Of a stretch of 38,067 bases of DNA, positions 32,572 through 38,067 are shown one piece after another. The first letter of the stretch is position 1; the number at the start of each line of letters is the position of its first letter. Source of the DNA: Candidatus Omnitrophota bacterium (GTDB taxonomy: Bacteria > Omnitrophota > Omnitrophia > Omnitrophales > Aquincolibacteriaceae); contig JAHFHG010000020.1 of NCBI GenBank assembly GCA_023247035.1, forward strand, positions 1-38,067. Direction: 5' to 3'. The notes beneath the pieces were generated by a model. It saw only the letters and a program-made list of their open reading frames with translations, was not told the origin of the DNA and ran no database searches. Made by a program: the position numbers and the translations under genes.

Positions 32572-32619
32572 GGTTCGCTCAGGACTTTGCTCCGCTCCGT
32601 GGGGTGAGCCTGTCGAACC
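32572..32619. repeat. Repetitive extragenic palindrome (GGTTCG...CGAACC)
   Basis: GGTTCG (32572-32577) and CGAACC (32614-32619) form an outer stem that continues imperfectly through CAGG/CCTG. The segment GTGAGCCTGTCGAACC is a form often seen in bacterial REP-type elements. The whole stretch 32423-32661 contains no convincing gene; it is GC-rich with several short inverted repeats (such as TTTCC...GGAAA near 32510-32533). Confidence 0.5.
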
Positions 32620-32661
32620 AGGTTTCGGCCTCGGGAAAACTCCCCCAGGCTCAGATCAACT

Positions 32662-32838
32662 ATGTTTTGTAATTTCTGCGGGAAAAATTTTGACACTTCC
32701 GAGGGTTTCGAGGAAGTGAATCGTTCCGGCCATCATCTGATCCGGTGTGAAAAATGCACTTACAATCAGAGGGAAGAAGAATACGACTGGAAAGCGGAAA
32801 TGTACGGCCGCGGGCATCAGATGCAGGATGAGGGCTAG
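32662..32838 (+). CDS. Small zinc-ribbon protein
   Basis: 58 residues with two CxxC pairs: CNFC (Cys3, Cys6) near the N-terminus and CEKC (Cys29, Cys32), forming a typical zinc ribbon. The C-terminal part is acidic and aromatic (REEEYDWKAEMYGRGH). The clean zinc knuckle pattern and near-full use of the frame support a real gene. No family name can be given. It lies between addA and the response regulator gene; a role as a nucleic acid or protein adaptor is possible but not shown. Confidence 0.7.
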   Translation: MFCNFCGKNFDTSEGFEEVNRSGHHLIRCEKCTYNQREEEYDWKAEMYGRGHQMQDEG

Positions 32839-32888
32839 CGCTTCGACACTATTGATGTTATGGGAAAGCTCGGTACCGTGAGGAGCGA

Positions 32889-32923
32889 CGATTGAAAGGG
32901 TTTCTGTCGATCCTTATCAATCG
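32889..32923 (+). promoter_or_regulatory. Hairpin overlapping a candidate promoter for the response regulator
   Basis: TTGAAA (32892-32897) and TATCAA (32915-32920) are 17 nt apart and could be a promoter. The same bases form a stem: CGATTGAAAGG pairs with CCTTATCAATCG over 32889-32923. Downstream, AGGGCAAACG occurs twice (32935-32944 and 32972-32981), the second copy ending at the first base of the GTG start. Confidence 0.35.
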
Positions 32924-32980
32924 AGCCGAACCATAGGGCAAACGATCAGACGATCCTTCGTTGAAGGTGAGAGGGCAAAC

Positions 32981-33346
32981 GTGGTTAAGCAAATTTTGAT
33001 TGTGGATGATGAAGAAGATGTGAGGCTTTTTCTTCGCGATTTTCTCGAAGAAAGGGATTTCAACGTGGAAACGGCTTCTCAGGGGGACGAAGCGCTTGAA
33101 AAAATAAAACAAACGCCGCCGGATGTGGTGCTTTTGGACATCATGATGCCGGGAATGGACGGTCTTCAATGTCTTGAAAAGATTAAAGCCGGCTATCCCC
33201 AAATCGGCGTCATTATGATTACCGCGCTTAAAGATGAAAACCGGATTGCCAAAGCGAAAAAAATGGGCGCCTTCGCCTATCTTGTCAAGCCTTTCAGCCT
33301 CACTTATTTGGAAACGGAATTGGACCAGCTTCTCAAGGGGATCTAG
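32981..33346 (+). CDS. Single-domain response regulator (CheY-like receiver)
   Basis: 121 residues, a receiver domain only with no output domain. Acidic pocket Asp8/Asp9 (IVDDEED), phosphoacceptor Asp52 (VVLLDIMMPGMDG), Thr80 and Lys102 (LVKPFS) are all present. It would be phosphorylated by a histidine kinase and act through protein contact; no kinase is encoded nearby. The start is GTG, with GAGAGGG as a possible ribosome binding site. Its stop codon TAG (33344-33346) lies inside the CTAG end of the adjacent MITE, so the last residues may be changed from the ancestral form. Confidence 0.92.
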   Translation: MVKQILIVDDEEDVRLFLRDFLEERDFNVETASQGDEALEKIKQTPPDVVLLDIMMPGMDGLQCLEKIKAGYPQIGVIMITALKDENRIAKAKKMGAFAYLVKPFSLTYLETELDQLLKGI

Positions 33347-33462
33347 TACCCTGTCAAGTTTAAAATTGTCATTCCCGAATGGTTTCATCGGGAATACAAA
33401 GCTTGTGGATTCCCGCTTAACATCGTGCGGGAATGACAAAAATAAAATTGATACCGTACTAG
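33343..33462. mobile_element. 120-bp MITE with 35-bp terminal inverted repeats
   Basis: The left end CTAGTACCCTGTCAA... and the right end ...TTGATACCGTACTAG are inverted copies over 35 bp (about 28 identical), both running to TGTCATTCCCG/CGGGAATGACA. The core is short and partly palindromic (GGGAATAC...GTGGATTCCCGC). No transposase is encoded. CTAG at both ends may be a target duplication of YTAR type, as made by some IS5-family elements, or a TA duplication of the IS630 type. A relative lies in addB. Confidence 0.8.
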
Positions 33463-33794
33463 GCCTTCTTCTCGTCCCGCACGGTTTTCCGCTTTAGCGG
33501 TCCGGCGTTTTCCCGCGCTGAAAAGTGCAGGCAGCAGCTCCCGGTGGAACCATTCTTGATTTGTATTTTGTAACGGTCCTTTGCAATCGCGGCGTAAAGG
33601 CAATCAGAGATCTGTTTTTTAAAAGCAACTCGGCGCAGCCTCCTGAGAATTCCCAAAAAACGCTTGAGGCTTAAGGCATAAAAAAACGCGGGAGCGCCGC
33701 CGAGAATGTCACCTTCGGGAGTCACTCATTTGAGCTCTCGCATACATTCATTATAAATTAATGAAGGATAAAGACTGAGAACCACACGATTCAT
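33459..33794 (-). pseudogene. Remnant of a DCC-family (DUF393) thiol oxidoreductase-like protein
   Basis: On the minus strand, ATG 33794 begins MNRVVLSLYPSLIYNECMRELK, then an in-frame TGA (33728-33726), then VTPEGDILGGAPAFFYALSLK and a basic C-terminal part ending near KKQISDCLYAAIAKDRYKI. This order (YPSL..ECMREL, TPEG, GGA.AF, RY near the end) matches the C-terminal two-thirds of DCC-family proteins; the N-terminal CxxC part is absent or degraded in other frames. The stop TAG is supplied by the MITE end at 33459-33461. The nonsense codon and missing N-terminus mark it as inactivated, possibly by the transposition event. Confidence 0.55.
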
Positions 33795-33866
33795 TAAGCC
33801 GAGCTATTTTAAATTTTATTTCCAGCCGCTGGAATAAATTTTGGACATAGCGCAAACGTTTTTCAA

Positions 33867-33896
33867 CATGGGGGCGTGTTGCAATACGCCCTTGCA
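33867..33896. repeat. REP-like palindrome (GGGCGT...ACGCCC)
   Basis: GGGCGT (33872-33877) pairs with ACGCCC (33886-33891) around GTTGCAAT. It belongs to the same family as the elements at 2086, 5555 and 36066, and lies just before the phosphatase start. Confidence 0.5.
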
Positions 33897-33910
33897 TTGG
33901 GATCAGAATC

Positions 33911-34588
33911 TTGAGTAATAAAAAATTACTGCCCTCGAAGCGGCTGATTTTTTATGATCTGGACGGCACCCTCGTGGATACGCGCAAGGATATCGCGGCC
34001 GCGGCCAACTATATGCTCCGCCAATTCGGCAAGCCGTTTCTTGAGGAACGGAAGATCAGCCGCTATGTGGGACGCGGGCTTCACCATTTGGTGAAGAGCT
34101 GCTTGAAAACCGAAGACGGACGGGAAATCGAAAAAGGGGCGGCTCTTTACAGGGCCTATTATTCCGAGCATATGCTGGATCACAGCCGGCTTTATCCCGG
34201 CGTGAAGGAAATTCTGGATTATTTCAAAAATCAAAAACAGATTGTGCTGACCAACAAACCCAATCCCTTTTCTCAGAAGCTCTTGGAGGCGCTCGGCCTC
34301 GCCCCTTATTTTGCGGAGATCATCGCGGGCAACTCTCCTTATCCGAAGAAACCGGATCCCGGCGCGATTTTAGCCGTTATCCAAAGGGAAAAAATTTCAT
34401 CGGAGGAAACCTTTTTTATCGGCGACAGCCCGGTCGATATCGAGACAGCCCGCAGGGCCGGCGTCCAGGTGGCGGTTGTAACTCATGGATTTGGGGAAGC
34501 CGATGAGCTAAAATCAGCGAGGCCGGACCTCATCGTCAAAGATTTTAATGAACTTTTAAGCTGGATCCGGAAACAAGACGCGCCATAA
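33911..34588 (+). CDS. gph: HAD phosphatase, phosphoglycolate phosphatase-like
   Basis: 225 residues, TTG start. The HAD motifs are FYDLDGTLVDT (motif I), VLTNKP (motif II), KKPDPGAI with the motif III lysine, and FFIGDSPVDIETA (motif IV). The alpha-helical cap between motifs I and II fits the Gph/PGP group, which dephosphorylates 2-phosphoglycolate from DNA repair or metabolism. The start codon is unusual, but no ATG is nearby and the N-terminus is basic as expected. Other HAD substrates cannot be excluded. The next gene begins 16 nt downstream. Confidence 0.88.
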   Translation: MSNKKLLPSKRLIFYDLDGTLVDTRKDIAAAANYMLRQFGKPFLEERKISRYVGRGLHHLVKSCLKTEDGREIEKGAALYRAYYSEHMLDHSRLYPGVKEILDYFKNQKQIVLTNKPNPFSQKLLEALGLAPYFAEIIAGNSPYPKKPDPGAILAVIQREKISSEETFFIGDSPVDIETARRAGVQVAVVTHGFGEADELKSARPDLIVKDFNELLSWIRKQDAP

Positions 34589-34604
34589 ATCGGGGAAGAT
34601 TCTA

Positions 34605-35423
34605 ATGACAGAGACTGAGATCAATCAAAGCGGCAATATTATCCGTGACGGAGATCTTGTCCTGTTGTGGTTCGAAGGCCAGACAAGTTACCTGGTTGAA
34701 GTTGCTCCCGGAAAACGGGTGGGAATTCACTGCGGACGGCCGCTTTCGGTTGAGGAGTGGATCGGCCGGGAATTTGGAAAAAAAATTATTTGCGAGCACG
34801 CGGCCGGTTATCTTCTCAAGCCGACGCTGGACGATTTAATGATGAAGGCCTCGCGGGAGAGCGGCATTATTTATCCCAAGGACGCGGCCTTTTTAATCGT
34901 CAAAGCCGGCATCCAGCCCGGCTCGAAAGTTCTCGAAATCGGAACGGGCTCCGGCTCTCTCACCCTCGCCCTGGCGACAATGGTGCAGCCGGCAGGCCGT
35001 GTTTACACCTACGACCGGCGGACGGATATTCCTCAGAATGCCGTCCGCAACATCAGCCGGGCGGGATTAAAAGATTATGTCTCCTTTTGCCAGCGCCAGT
35101 CCGCTGAGCCTTTTCCCGAGAAGGATTTTTTTGACGCCGTGGTTTTAGATATCCCTACGCCGTGGGAGGAAGTCCTTGTGGTCAAAGAGGCCCTGAAAAA
35201 TGGGGGAAGGCTCGTGAGTTTGAATCCCACGTTCAATCAAATCGAAAAAATGGCGGAGACCTTAAAGCGAAACGGCTTTATCCGCGTGGAGGCTGTTGAG
35301 TTGCTCGAAAGGGAAATCCTGGCCCGGGAAGGGAAAACCAGGCCGGTCCAGCGGATGGTTTCCCACACGGAATTTTTAGTTTTTGCTGCAAAAATCGCGG
35401 AGAATGAGTCACTATTTTGTTGA
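34605..35423 (+). CDS. trmI: tRNA (adenine-N1)-methyltransferase, TrmI type
   Basis: 272 residues. The N-terminal about 75 residues form the beta-barrel seen in TrmI. The SAM motif is VLEIGTGSGSLTLAL (109-123), followed by YTYDRR and VVLDIPTPWEEV, the family variant of motif IV. The enzyme methylates A58 (sometimes A57) in the T-loop of tRNAs as a homotetramer. KPTLDDLMMKASRESGIIYPKDA is the linker signature of the group. Two tRNA genes lie 2 kb downstream but need not be linked in function. Confidence 0.93.
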   Translation: MTETEINQSGNIIRDGDLVLLWFEGQTSYLVEVAPGKRVGIHCGRPLSVEEWIGREFGKKIICEHAAGYLLKPTLDDLMMKASRESGIIYPKDAAFLIVKAGIQPGSKVLEIGTGSGSLTLALATMVQPAGRVYTYDRRTDIPQNAVRNISRAGLKDYVSFCQRQSAEPFPEKDFFDAVVLDIPTPWEEVLVVKEALKNGGRLVSLNPTFNQIEKMAETLKRNGFIRVEAVELLEREILAREGKTRPVQRMVSHTEFLVFAAKIAENESLFC

Positions 35424-35448
35424 TTTCGAAAAACCATTTTGCTAAACT
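35420..35448 (+). promoter_or_regulatory. Candidate promoter for the lipoprotein gene
   Basis: TTGATT (35420-35425) and TAAACT (35443-35448) are 17 nt apart, overlapping the end of trmI. Transcription would begin near 35455, before the small ORF at 35472 and the lipoprotein start at 35553. Confidence 0.4.
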
Positions 35449-35471
35449 ACGGCTTCGATAGGATTGATTTT

Positions 35472-35549
35472 ATGCGAAAGCTCAATCTCGGCCCGGAGGA
35501 ATTTAAGTCTAAAAAGCAGGCCCGAAATTATATCACTAAAGGAGAATAA
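35472..35549 (+). CDS. Possible 25-residue peptide upstream of the lipoprotein gene
   Basis: ATG 35472 opens a 25-codon frame ending at TAA 35547-35549. The peptide is basic and helical (GPEEFKSKKQARNYITKGE). The stop lies 3 nt before the next ATG, and the ribosome binding site AAAGGAG of the lipoprotein gene is inside its last codons, as in a coupled leader peptide. The ribosome binding site of the small ORF itself is weak (AGGATTGATTTT). Possibly a regulatory leader; otherwise chance. Confidence 0.3.
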   Translation: MRKLNLGPEEFKSKKQARNYITKGE

Positions 35550-35552
35550 TCA

Positions 35553-36041
35553 ATGACTAATCTCATTCGAACGAGTCTTCTAATCAGTTTTTTGGGGATC
35601 TTTTTTGTGGGGACCACCGGCTGTGCGCGCCAAAAAAAGGTATCCAAAATCAATGCCCTTGAATCTCAAATCGGAGTCATTACCGAGGAACTGGCCCGCC
35701 TTGACCAGTCCATCCAGGAAATCCGGGGGACAGCCGCCCAGGCCCAGACCGGCGGTCAGCAAGAATCAACCGGCGCTTCTTCACCTGCTGCTTCAAGCGC
35801 AGGCGCGGGCTCTCCTGTTTATCGCACTCCTTCAGGCTTTGAACTTCCTTCCGCAAATATTCAGGCCGCGCTTAAAAATGCGGGATATTACCACGGGAAT
35901 GTCGACGGAAAGATCGGCCATCAGACCAAAGAGGCGGTCCGGGCTTTTCAGCGCGATCATGATCTTGAGGGGGACGGCGTGGTCGGCCGCAGGACGTGGG
36001 ACAAGCTGAAAACTTATCTTTCCGGCGCCGGCGCGAATTAA
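35553..36041 (+). CDS. Lipoprotein with a peptidoglycan-binding domain
   Basis: 162 residues. A signal sequence of about 23 residues ends at a probable lipobox TTGC (Cys24). A coiled-coil-like segment (SKINALESQIGVITEELARL) and an Ala/Ser/Gly-rich linker follow. The C-terminal about 60 residues form a PG_binding_1 domain: IQAALKNAGYYHGNVDGKIG, TKEAVRAFQRDH, GDGVVGRRTWDKL. It would tether the outer membrane to peptidoglycan. The AAAGGAGAATAATCA ribosome binding site fixes the start. A perfect palindrome follows the gene. Confidence 0.9.
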   Translation: MTNLIRTSLLISFLGIFFVGTTGCARQKKVSKINALESQIGVITEELARLDQSIQEIRGTAAQAQTGGQQESTGASSPAASSAGAGSPVYRTPSGFELPSANIQAALKNAGYYHGNVDGKIGHQTKEAVRAFQRDHDLEGDGVVGRRTWDKLKTYLSGAGAN

Positions 36042-36065
36042 TTTTCTTTTCTCAAAAATATTTCG

Positions 36066-36093
36066 GTAAGGGCACGGCATGCCGTGCCCTTAC
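36066..36093. repeat. Perfect 28-bp REP-like palindrome
   Basis: The left arm GTAAGGGCACGGCA (36066-36079) and right arm TGCCGTGCCCTTAC (36080-36093) are exact inverse complements. It is 24 nt after the lipoprotein stop and is followed by GTGTTTTAATT, so it may end or protect the transcript. It belongs to the same family as the elements at 2086, 5555 and 33867. Confidence 0.7.
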
Positions 36094-36137
36094 GTGTTTT
36101 AATTCTAAATTCCTTCATCCTTCCATTTTTTGTTGAT

Positions 36138-36143
36138 ACAATA
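36138..36143 (+). promoter_or_regulatory. Possible -10 box close to the SpoIID start
   Basis: TACAAT (36138-36143) lies 7 nt before the ATG at 36151, matching the spacing seen for other leaderless starts in this window. The corresponding -35 (around 36114-36120) is weak. Confidence 0.35.
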
Positions 36144-36150
36144 CCCGCCT

Positions 36151-37356
36151 ATGTTTTCCCTCATTCATTGGCTGGTGATCCTTTCCGTGACGCTTTGGCC
36201 TTTTGGGGCCGAGAGCAAAGAAATCAAAAAGACCTCGCTTGAAATCCCAAAAGGAAAAGAGGCCGAAGTGGTGCGGATTGCGCTCCTCCAAAACATTTCT
36301 GAGGTCACGCTGTCCGCGGACGGCTCTTTTCAAGTCCGTGATTCCCAAGGCAGACCGCTTTTCAGCGGCCCGCGGATTGTGAAGACGAAAGTAAGGGCCG
36401 CGCCGCAGGGCGGCATTCAATGGGGCATTCAATCTTTTGCGACCGCCCCGCTTGTCATTCAAGCCAGGGGAGGCGCAATCCGGTTAGACCATCACCTTTA
36501 CCGGCACACGCTCGAAATATGGCCGGAAATGAACGGCAAAATTTCCGTCATCAATCAAGTCGGCCTGGAGGATTACCTCAAGGGCGTTTTGCCCGTAGAG
36601 GCCAATCCCAAGTGGGATTTGGAGGCCCTCAAGGCGCAGGCTGTGGCGGCCCGGACCTACGCGCTCTTCAAGGCGGTCGAAAACCGGGATAAAAAATTCG
36701 CTTTAGGCAAGGATGTTTTAAGCCAGGTTTACGCGGGAAAAAATTCCGAACATCCCGTCACGGATCAGGCGGTGGAATCGACGCGGGGCCGGATTTTAAC
36801 TTATCGAGGGAAAATTTTCCCCGCTTATTTTCACTCCACTTGCGGGGGCGGGACCACGCACGCGGAATACCTTTGGAATGTCGAGCCTCACCCTTCCCTT
36901 AAGGGAGTTCAATGCAACTTCTGCTGGGCCTCGAAGCATTACCGTTGGAGCGATTCGATTTCAATTTCGGAAATCGAGGCGGCGTTAAAAAGGAGCGGCG
37001 TCAAAATTTCTGGAATCTCCGAAATCCGCCTTGAGGATATCGACGCCACGGGGCGGGCGAGAAAGATAGGGATTGTCAGCCCGGAAGGAAAAATAAGCCT
37101 CCACTCCAATGATTTCCGGCTTTGGATCGGGCCTTCAAAGCTGAAAAGCACTTTGATTACTTCTATGGAACGCAAAGAGAACCAATATTTATTTCGCGGC
37201 CGCGGGTGGGGCCACGGGGTCGGGCTCTGTCAATACGGGATGAAACAATTGGCGGAGCTGGGGTACACGTACGCTCAGATTCTGCAGTATTATTATCCGG
37301 AAGCCGTCGTTGAAACATTGAACAACAGCTCCGAATTCGAATCGGCCAGCCCGTAG
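36151..37356 (+). CDS. SpoIID/LytB-type peptidoglycan lytic protein
   Basis: 401 residues. A hydrophobic N-terminal signal (residues about 2-20) indicates export. The SpoIID domain is plain: INQVGLEDYLKGVLPVEANP with the catalytic Glu, LKAQAVAARTYAL, FHSTCGGGTTHAEYLW, a CNFC pair, and the C-terminal FRGRGWGHGVGLCQYGM with YYYPEA. SpoIID is a lytic transglycosylase that acts on denuded glycan; non-sporulating bacteria use homologues in cell-wall remodelling. The ATG at 36151 is preferred to an upstream TTG because a -10-like TACAAT lies just before it. Confidence 0.92.
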   Translation: MFSLIHWLVILSVTLWPFGAESKEIKKTSLEIPKGKEAEVVRIALLQNISEVTLSADGSFQVRDSQGRPLFSGPRIVKTKVRAAPQGGIQWGIQSFATAPLVIQARGGAIRLDHHLYRHTLEIWPEMNGKISVINQVGLEDYLKGVLPVEANPKWDLEALKAQAVAARTYALFKAVENRDKKFALGKDVLSQVYAGKNSEHPVTDQAVESTRGRILTYRGKIFPAYFHSTCGGGTTHAEYLWNVEPHPSLKGVQCNFCWASKHYRWSDSISISEIEAALKRSGVKISGISEIRLEDIDATGRARKIGIVSPEGKISLHSNDFRLWIGPSKLKSTLITSMERKENQYLFRGRGWGHGVGLCQYGMKQLAELGYTYAQILQYYYPEAVVETLNNSSEFESASP

Positions 37357-37380
37357 CGCAGCCCCCGCCGCAAAAGTTAT

Positions 37381-37499
37381 GCGCCCGTCCCGCTTCACGG
37401 GACTGCCGGCAATAGCAGATATGCAAATGGAGGTCAGTGACGGTCAAACGTTATTTTGTCCGCAATATTCCGTGCGCCCGTAGCTCAATTGGATAGAGC
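37381..37499 (+). repeat. 119-bp direct repeat, copy 1 (tRNA leader plus 5' tRNA part)
   Basis: Identical to 37901-38019 except for one base (G/A in GACTGCC/GACTACC). It contains a GTCCC/GGGAC hairpin, about 90 bp of leader and the first 26 nt of the tRNA-Arg gene. The repeat begins with GCGCCCGT, a copy of the tRNA 5' acceptor sequence. Confidence 0.9.
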
Positions 37500-37547
37500 G
37501 CTACCCTCCGGAGGTAGAGGTTTCGAGTTCAAATCTCGACGGGCGCA
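37474..37547 (+). tRNA. tRNA-Arg (anticodon CCG)
   Basis: The cloverleaf is complete: acceptor GCGCCCG with CGGGCGC plus discriminator A, D-arm GCTC/GAGC, anticodon stem CTACC/GGTAG with loop CTCCGGA (anticodon CCG at 37508-37510, reading CGG), and T-arm TCGAG/CTCGA with TTCAAAT. The CCA end is not encoded. The leader and 5' half are shared with the second tRNA gene. Confidence 0.95.
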
Positions 37548-37565
37548 AATTTTTGGAGGTGAAAT

Positions 37566-37796
37566 ATGGAAAACAAATCTTTAAAATATTGGCTCCCTTG
37601 GATATGGGTGCTTCCCGGTGCTGTCTTAACCGGTATTCTTTCTACTTTTTTATTGCATTGGATTTTATATTCTACTTTGGTGCATGGAGAAATGATTTGG
37701 GGAATGGATATAAAACCAATTGAGTATGCCCCGCAATATGACCAGGATATTGAAAAACTTTCCATTAATTCTCGGGGCGCTTTTTCGCTGGCGTAA
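37566..37796 (+). CDS. Small membrane protein between two tRNA-Arg genes
   Basis: 76 residues starting after a good ribosome binding site (GGAGGTGAAATATG). One strong hydrophobic region, possibly two close helices (about 9-35), is followed by an acidic, soluble tail (DIKPIEYAPQYDQDIEKL). No family is recognised. It starts 18 nt after tRNA-Arg(CCG), so it may be transcribed with it. The gene lies inside a 520-bp unit bounded by the 119-bp direct repeats. An overlapping frame at 37720-37935 lacks a ribosome binding site. Confidence 0.55.
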   Translation: MENKSLKYWLPWIWVLPGAVLTGILSTFLLHWILYSTLVHGEMIWGMDIKPIEYAPQYDQDIEKLSINSRGAFSLA

Positions 37797-37900
37797 TTCC
37801 TCACTTAATAATCCCTCTCCTCATTGTCAGAGCGGTTCAATTCTGATATCCTCTACCCCAATATTTTTTGCGGAACGTTCTCTTGAAAATTTAATTTCGT

Positions 37901-38019
37901 GCGCCCGTCCCGCTTCACGGGACTACCGGCAATAGCAGATATGCAAATGGAGGTCAGTGACGGTCAAACGTTATTTTGTCCGCAATATTCCGTGCGCCCG
38001 TAGCTCAATTGGATAGAGC
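37901..38019 (+). repeat. 119-bp direct repeat, copy 2
   Basis: Second copy of the leader-plus-tRNA 5' half described at 37381. The offset between copies is 520 bp and they diverge immediately after GGATAGAGC, at the base of the anticodon arm. Confidence 0.9.
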
Positions 38020-38067
38020 ATTTGCCTTCGGAGCAAAGGGCTGTAGGTTCAAGTCCTACCGGGCGCA
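37994..38067 (+). tRNA. tRNA-Arg (anticodon TCG)
   Basis: Acceptor GCGCCCG/CGGGCGC with discriminator A as the last base of the window. D-arm as in the first gene; anticodon stem TTTGC/GCAAA with loop CTTCGGA (anticodon TCG at 38028-38030); T-arm GTAGG/CCTAC with TTCAAGT. Any following CCA or further gene is outside the window. Confidence 0.94.

Noticed and set aside
32423-32661. Structured RNA such as SRP RNA or 6S RNA after the 32395 promoter
   Set aside because: The conserved SRP tetraloop region (GGAAGGAAGC) is absent and the sequence looks like REP-type repeats; no known RNA could be recognised.
32839-32981. c-di-GMP riboswitch suggested by the GGGCAAAC words
   Set aside because: Only short words match; the expected paired helices and tetraloop receptor could not be found.
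33726-33728. TGA in the DCC-family remnant read as selenocysteine
   Set aside because: The TGA is not at a redox Cys position of the family, the N-terminal CxxC part is missing, and no SECIS-like hairpin is obvious; nonsense mutation is simpler.
37381-38019. Integrative element with attachment repeats at tRNA genes
   Set aside because: The repeat covers the tRNA 5' half and leader rather than the 3' end used by integrases, and the 520-bp unit has no integrase.
1-38067. CRISPR array
   Set aside because: No regularly spaced identical repeats of 24-40 nt with unique spacers were seen, and no cas gene.

Overview
The window looks like chromosome from an uncultivated Gram-negative bacterium of moderate to high GC. 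The gene mix fits a Candidatus Omnitrophota-like or related PVC/Elusimicrobia-type lineage: archaeal-type phosphoglycerate mutase, long cyanobacterial/plant-type IspH, arrays of pilin-like proteins, UMF1-type transporter and AddAB. This placement is inference from gene content only. Lipoproteins, an AsmA-like protein and a SpoIID-like protein point to a cell with an envelope to maintain. Coding density is high, mostly on the + strand. Many 4-bp ATGA/GTGA overlaps indicate operons.

Layout. 1-640: no confident gene; a nested hairpin and weak small ORFs. 643-7948: thioredoxin, LacD-type aldolase, aldo/keto reductase, ApgM, MoeB-rhodanese fusion, class V aminotransferase, AsmA-like protein. 8049-12091: ElbB, Era, an amidinotransferase-fold hydrolase, a HAD phosphatase and HtpX. 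12213-13326: ferredoxin with a clear sigma70-type promoter, then a VOC dioxygenase-like protein. 13388-14486: an XRE regulator overlapping a nucleotidyltransferase, probably a toxin-antitoxin-like pair. 14513-18692: a kinase/dCMP deaminase fusion, IspH, glutaredoxin, a small membrane protein and a convergent MFS transporter. 18746-24208: two successive PilV-like/PilW-like/PilX-like cassettes, the second with EF-hand-like calcium loops and a terminal lipoprotein. 24301-25639: a pteridine-reductase-like SDR and a QueD/PTPS protein. 25642-32370: addB and addA. 32395-33800: small zinc ribbon, response regulator, a MITE and a DCC-family pseudogene. 33911-37356: phosphoglycolate phosphatase-like HAD, TrmI, a peptidoglycan-binding lipoprotein and SpoIID. 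37381-38067: two tRNA-Arg genes with duplicated leaders around a small membrane protein gene.

Most notable signals: (i) a MITE with about 35-bp terminal inverted repeats whose CTAG ends form the stop codons of two converging reading frames, and a relative of it lodged in frame inside addB; (ii) several genes whose TTGnnn-N17-TAnnnT promoters lie only 6-8 nt before the start codon, implying leaderless mRNAs; (iii) the XRE-nucleotidyltransferase module with an operator-like inverted repeat in its promoter; (iv) duplicated pilin cassettes, only one carrying calcium-binding loops; (v) a 119-bp duplicated leader plus 5' half of two tRNA-Arg genes with different anticodons. Most of the rest is ordinary housekeeping sequence.
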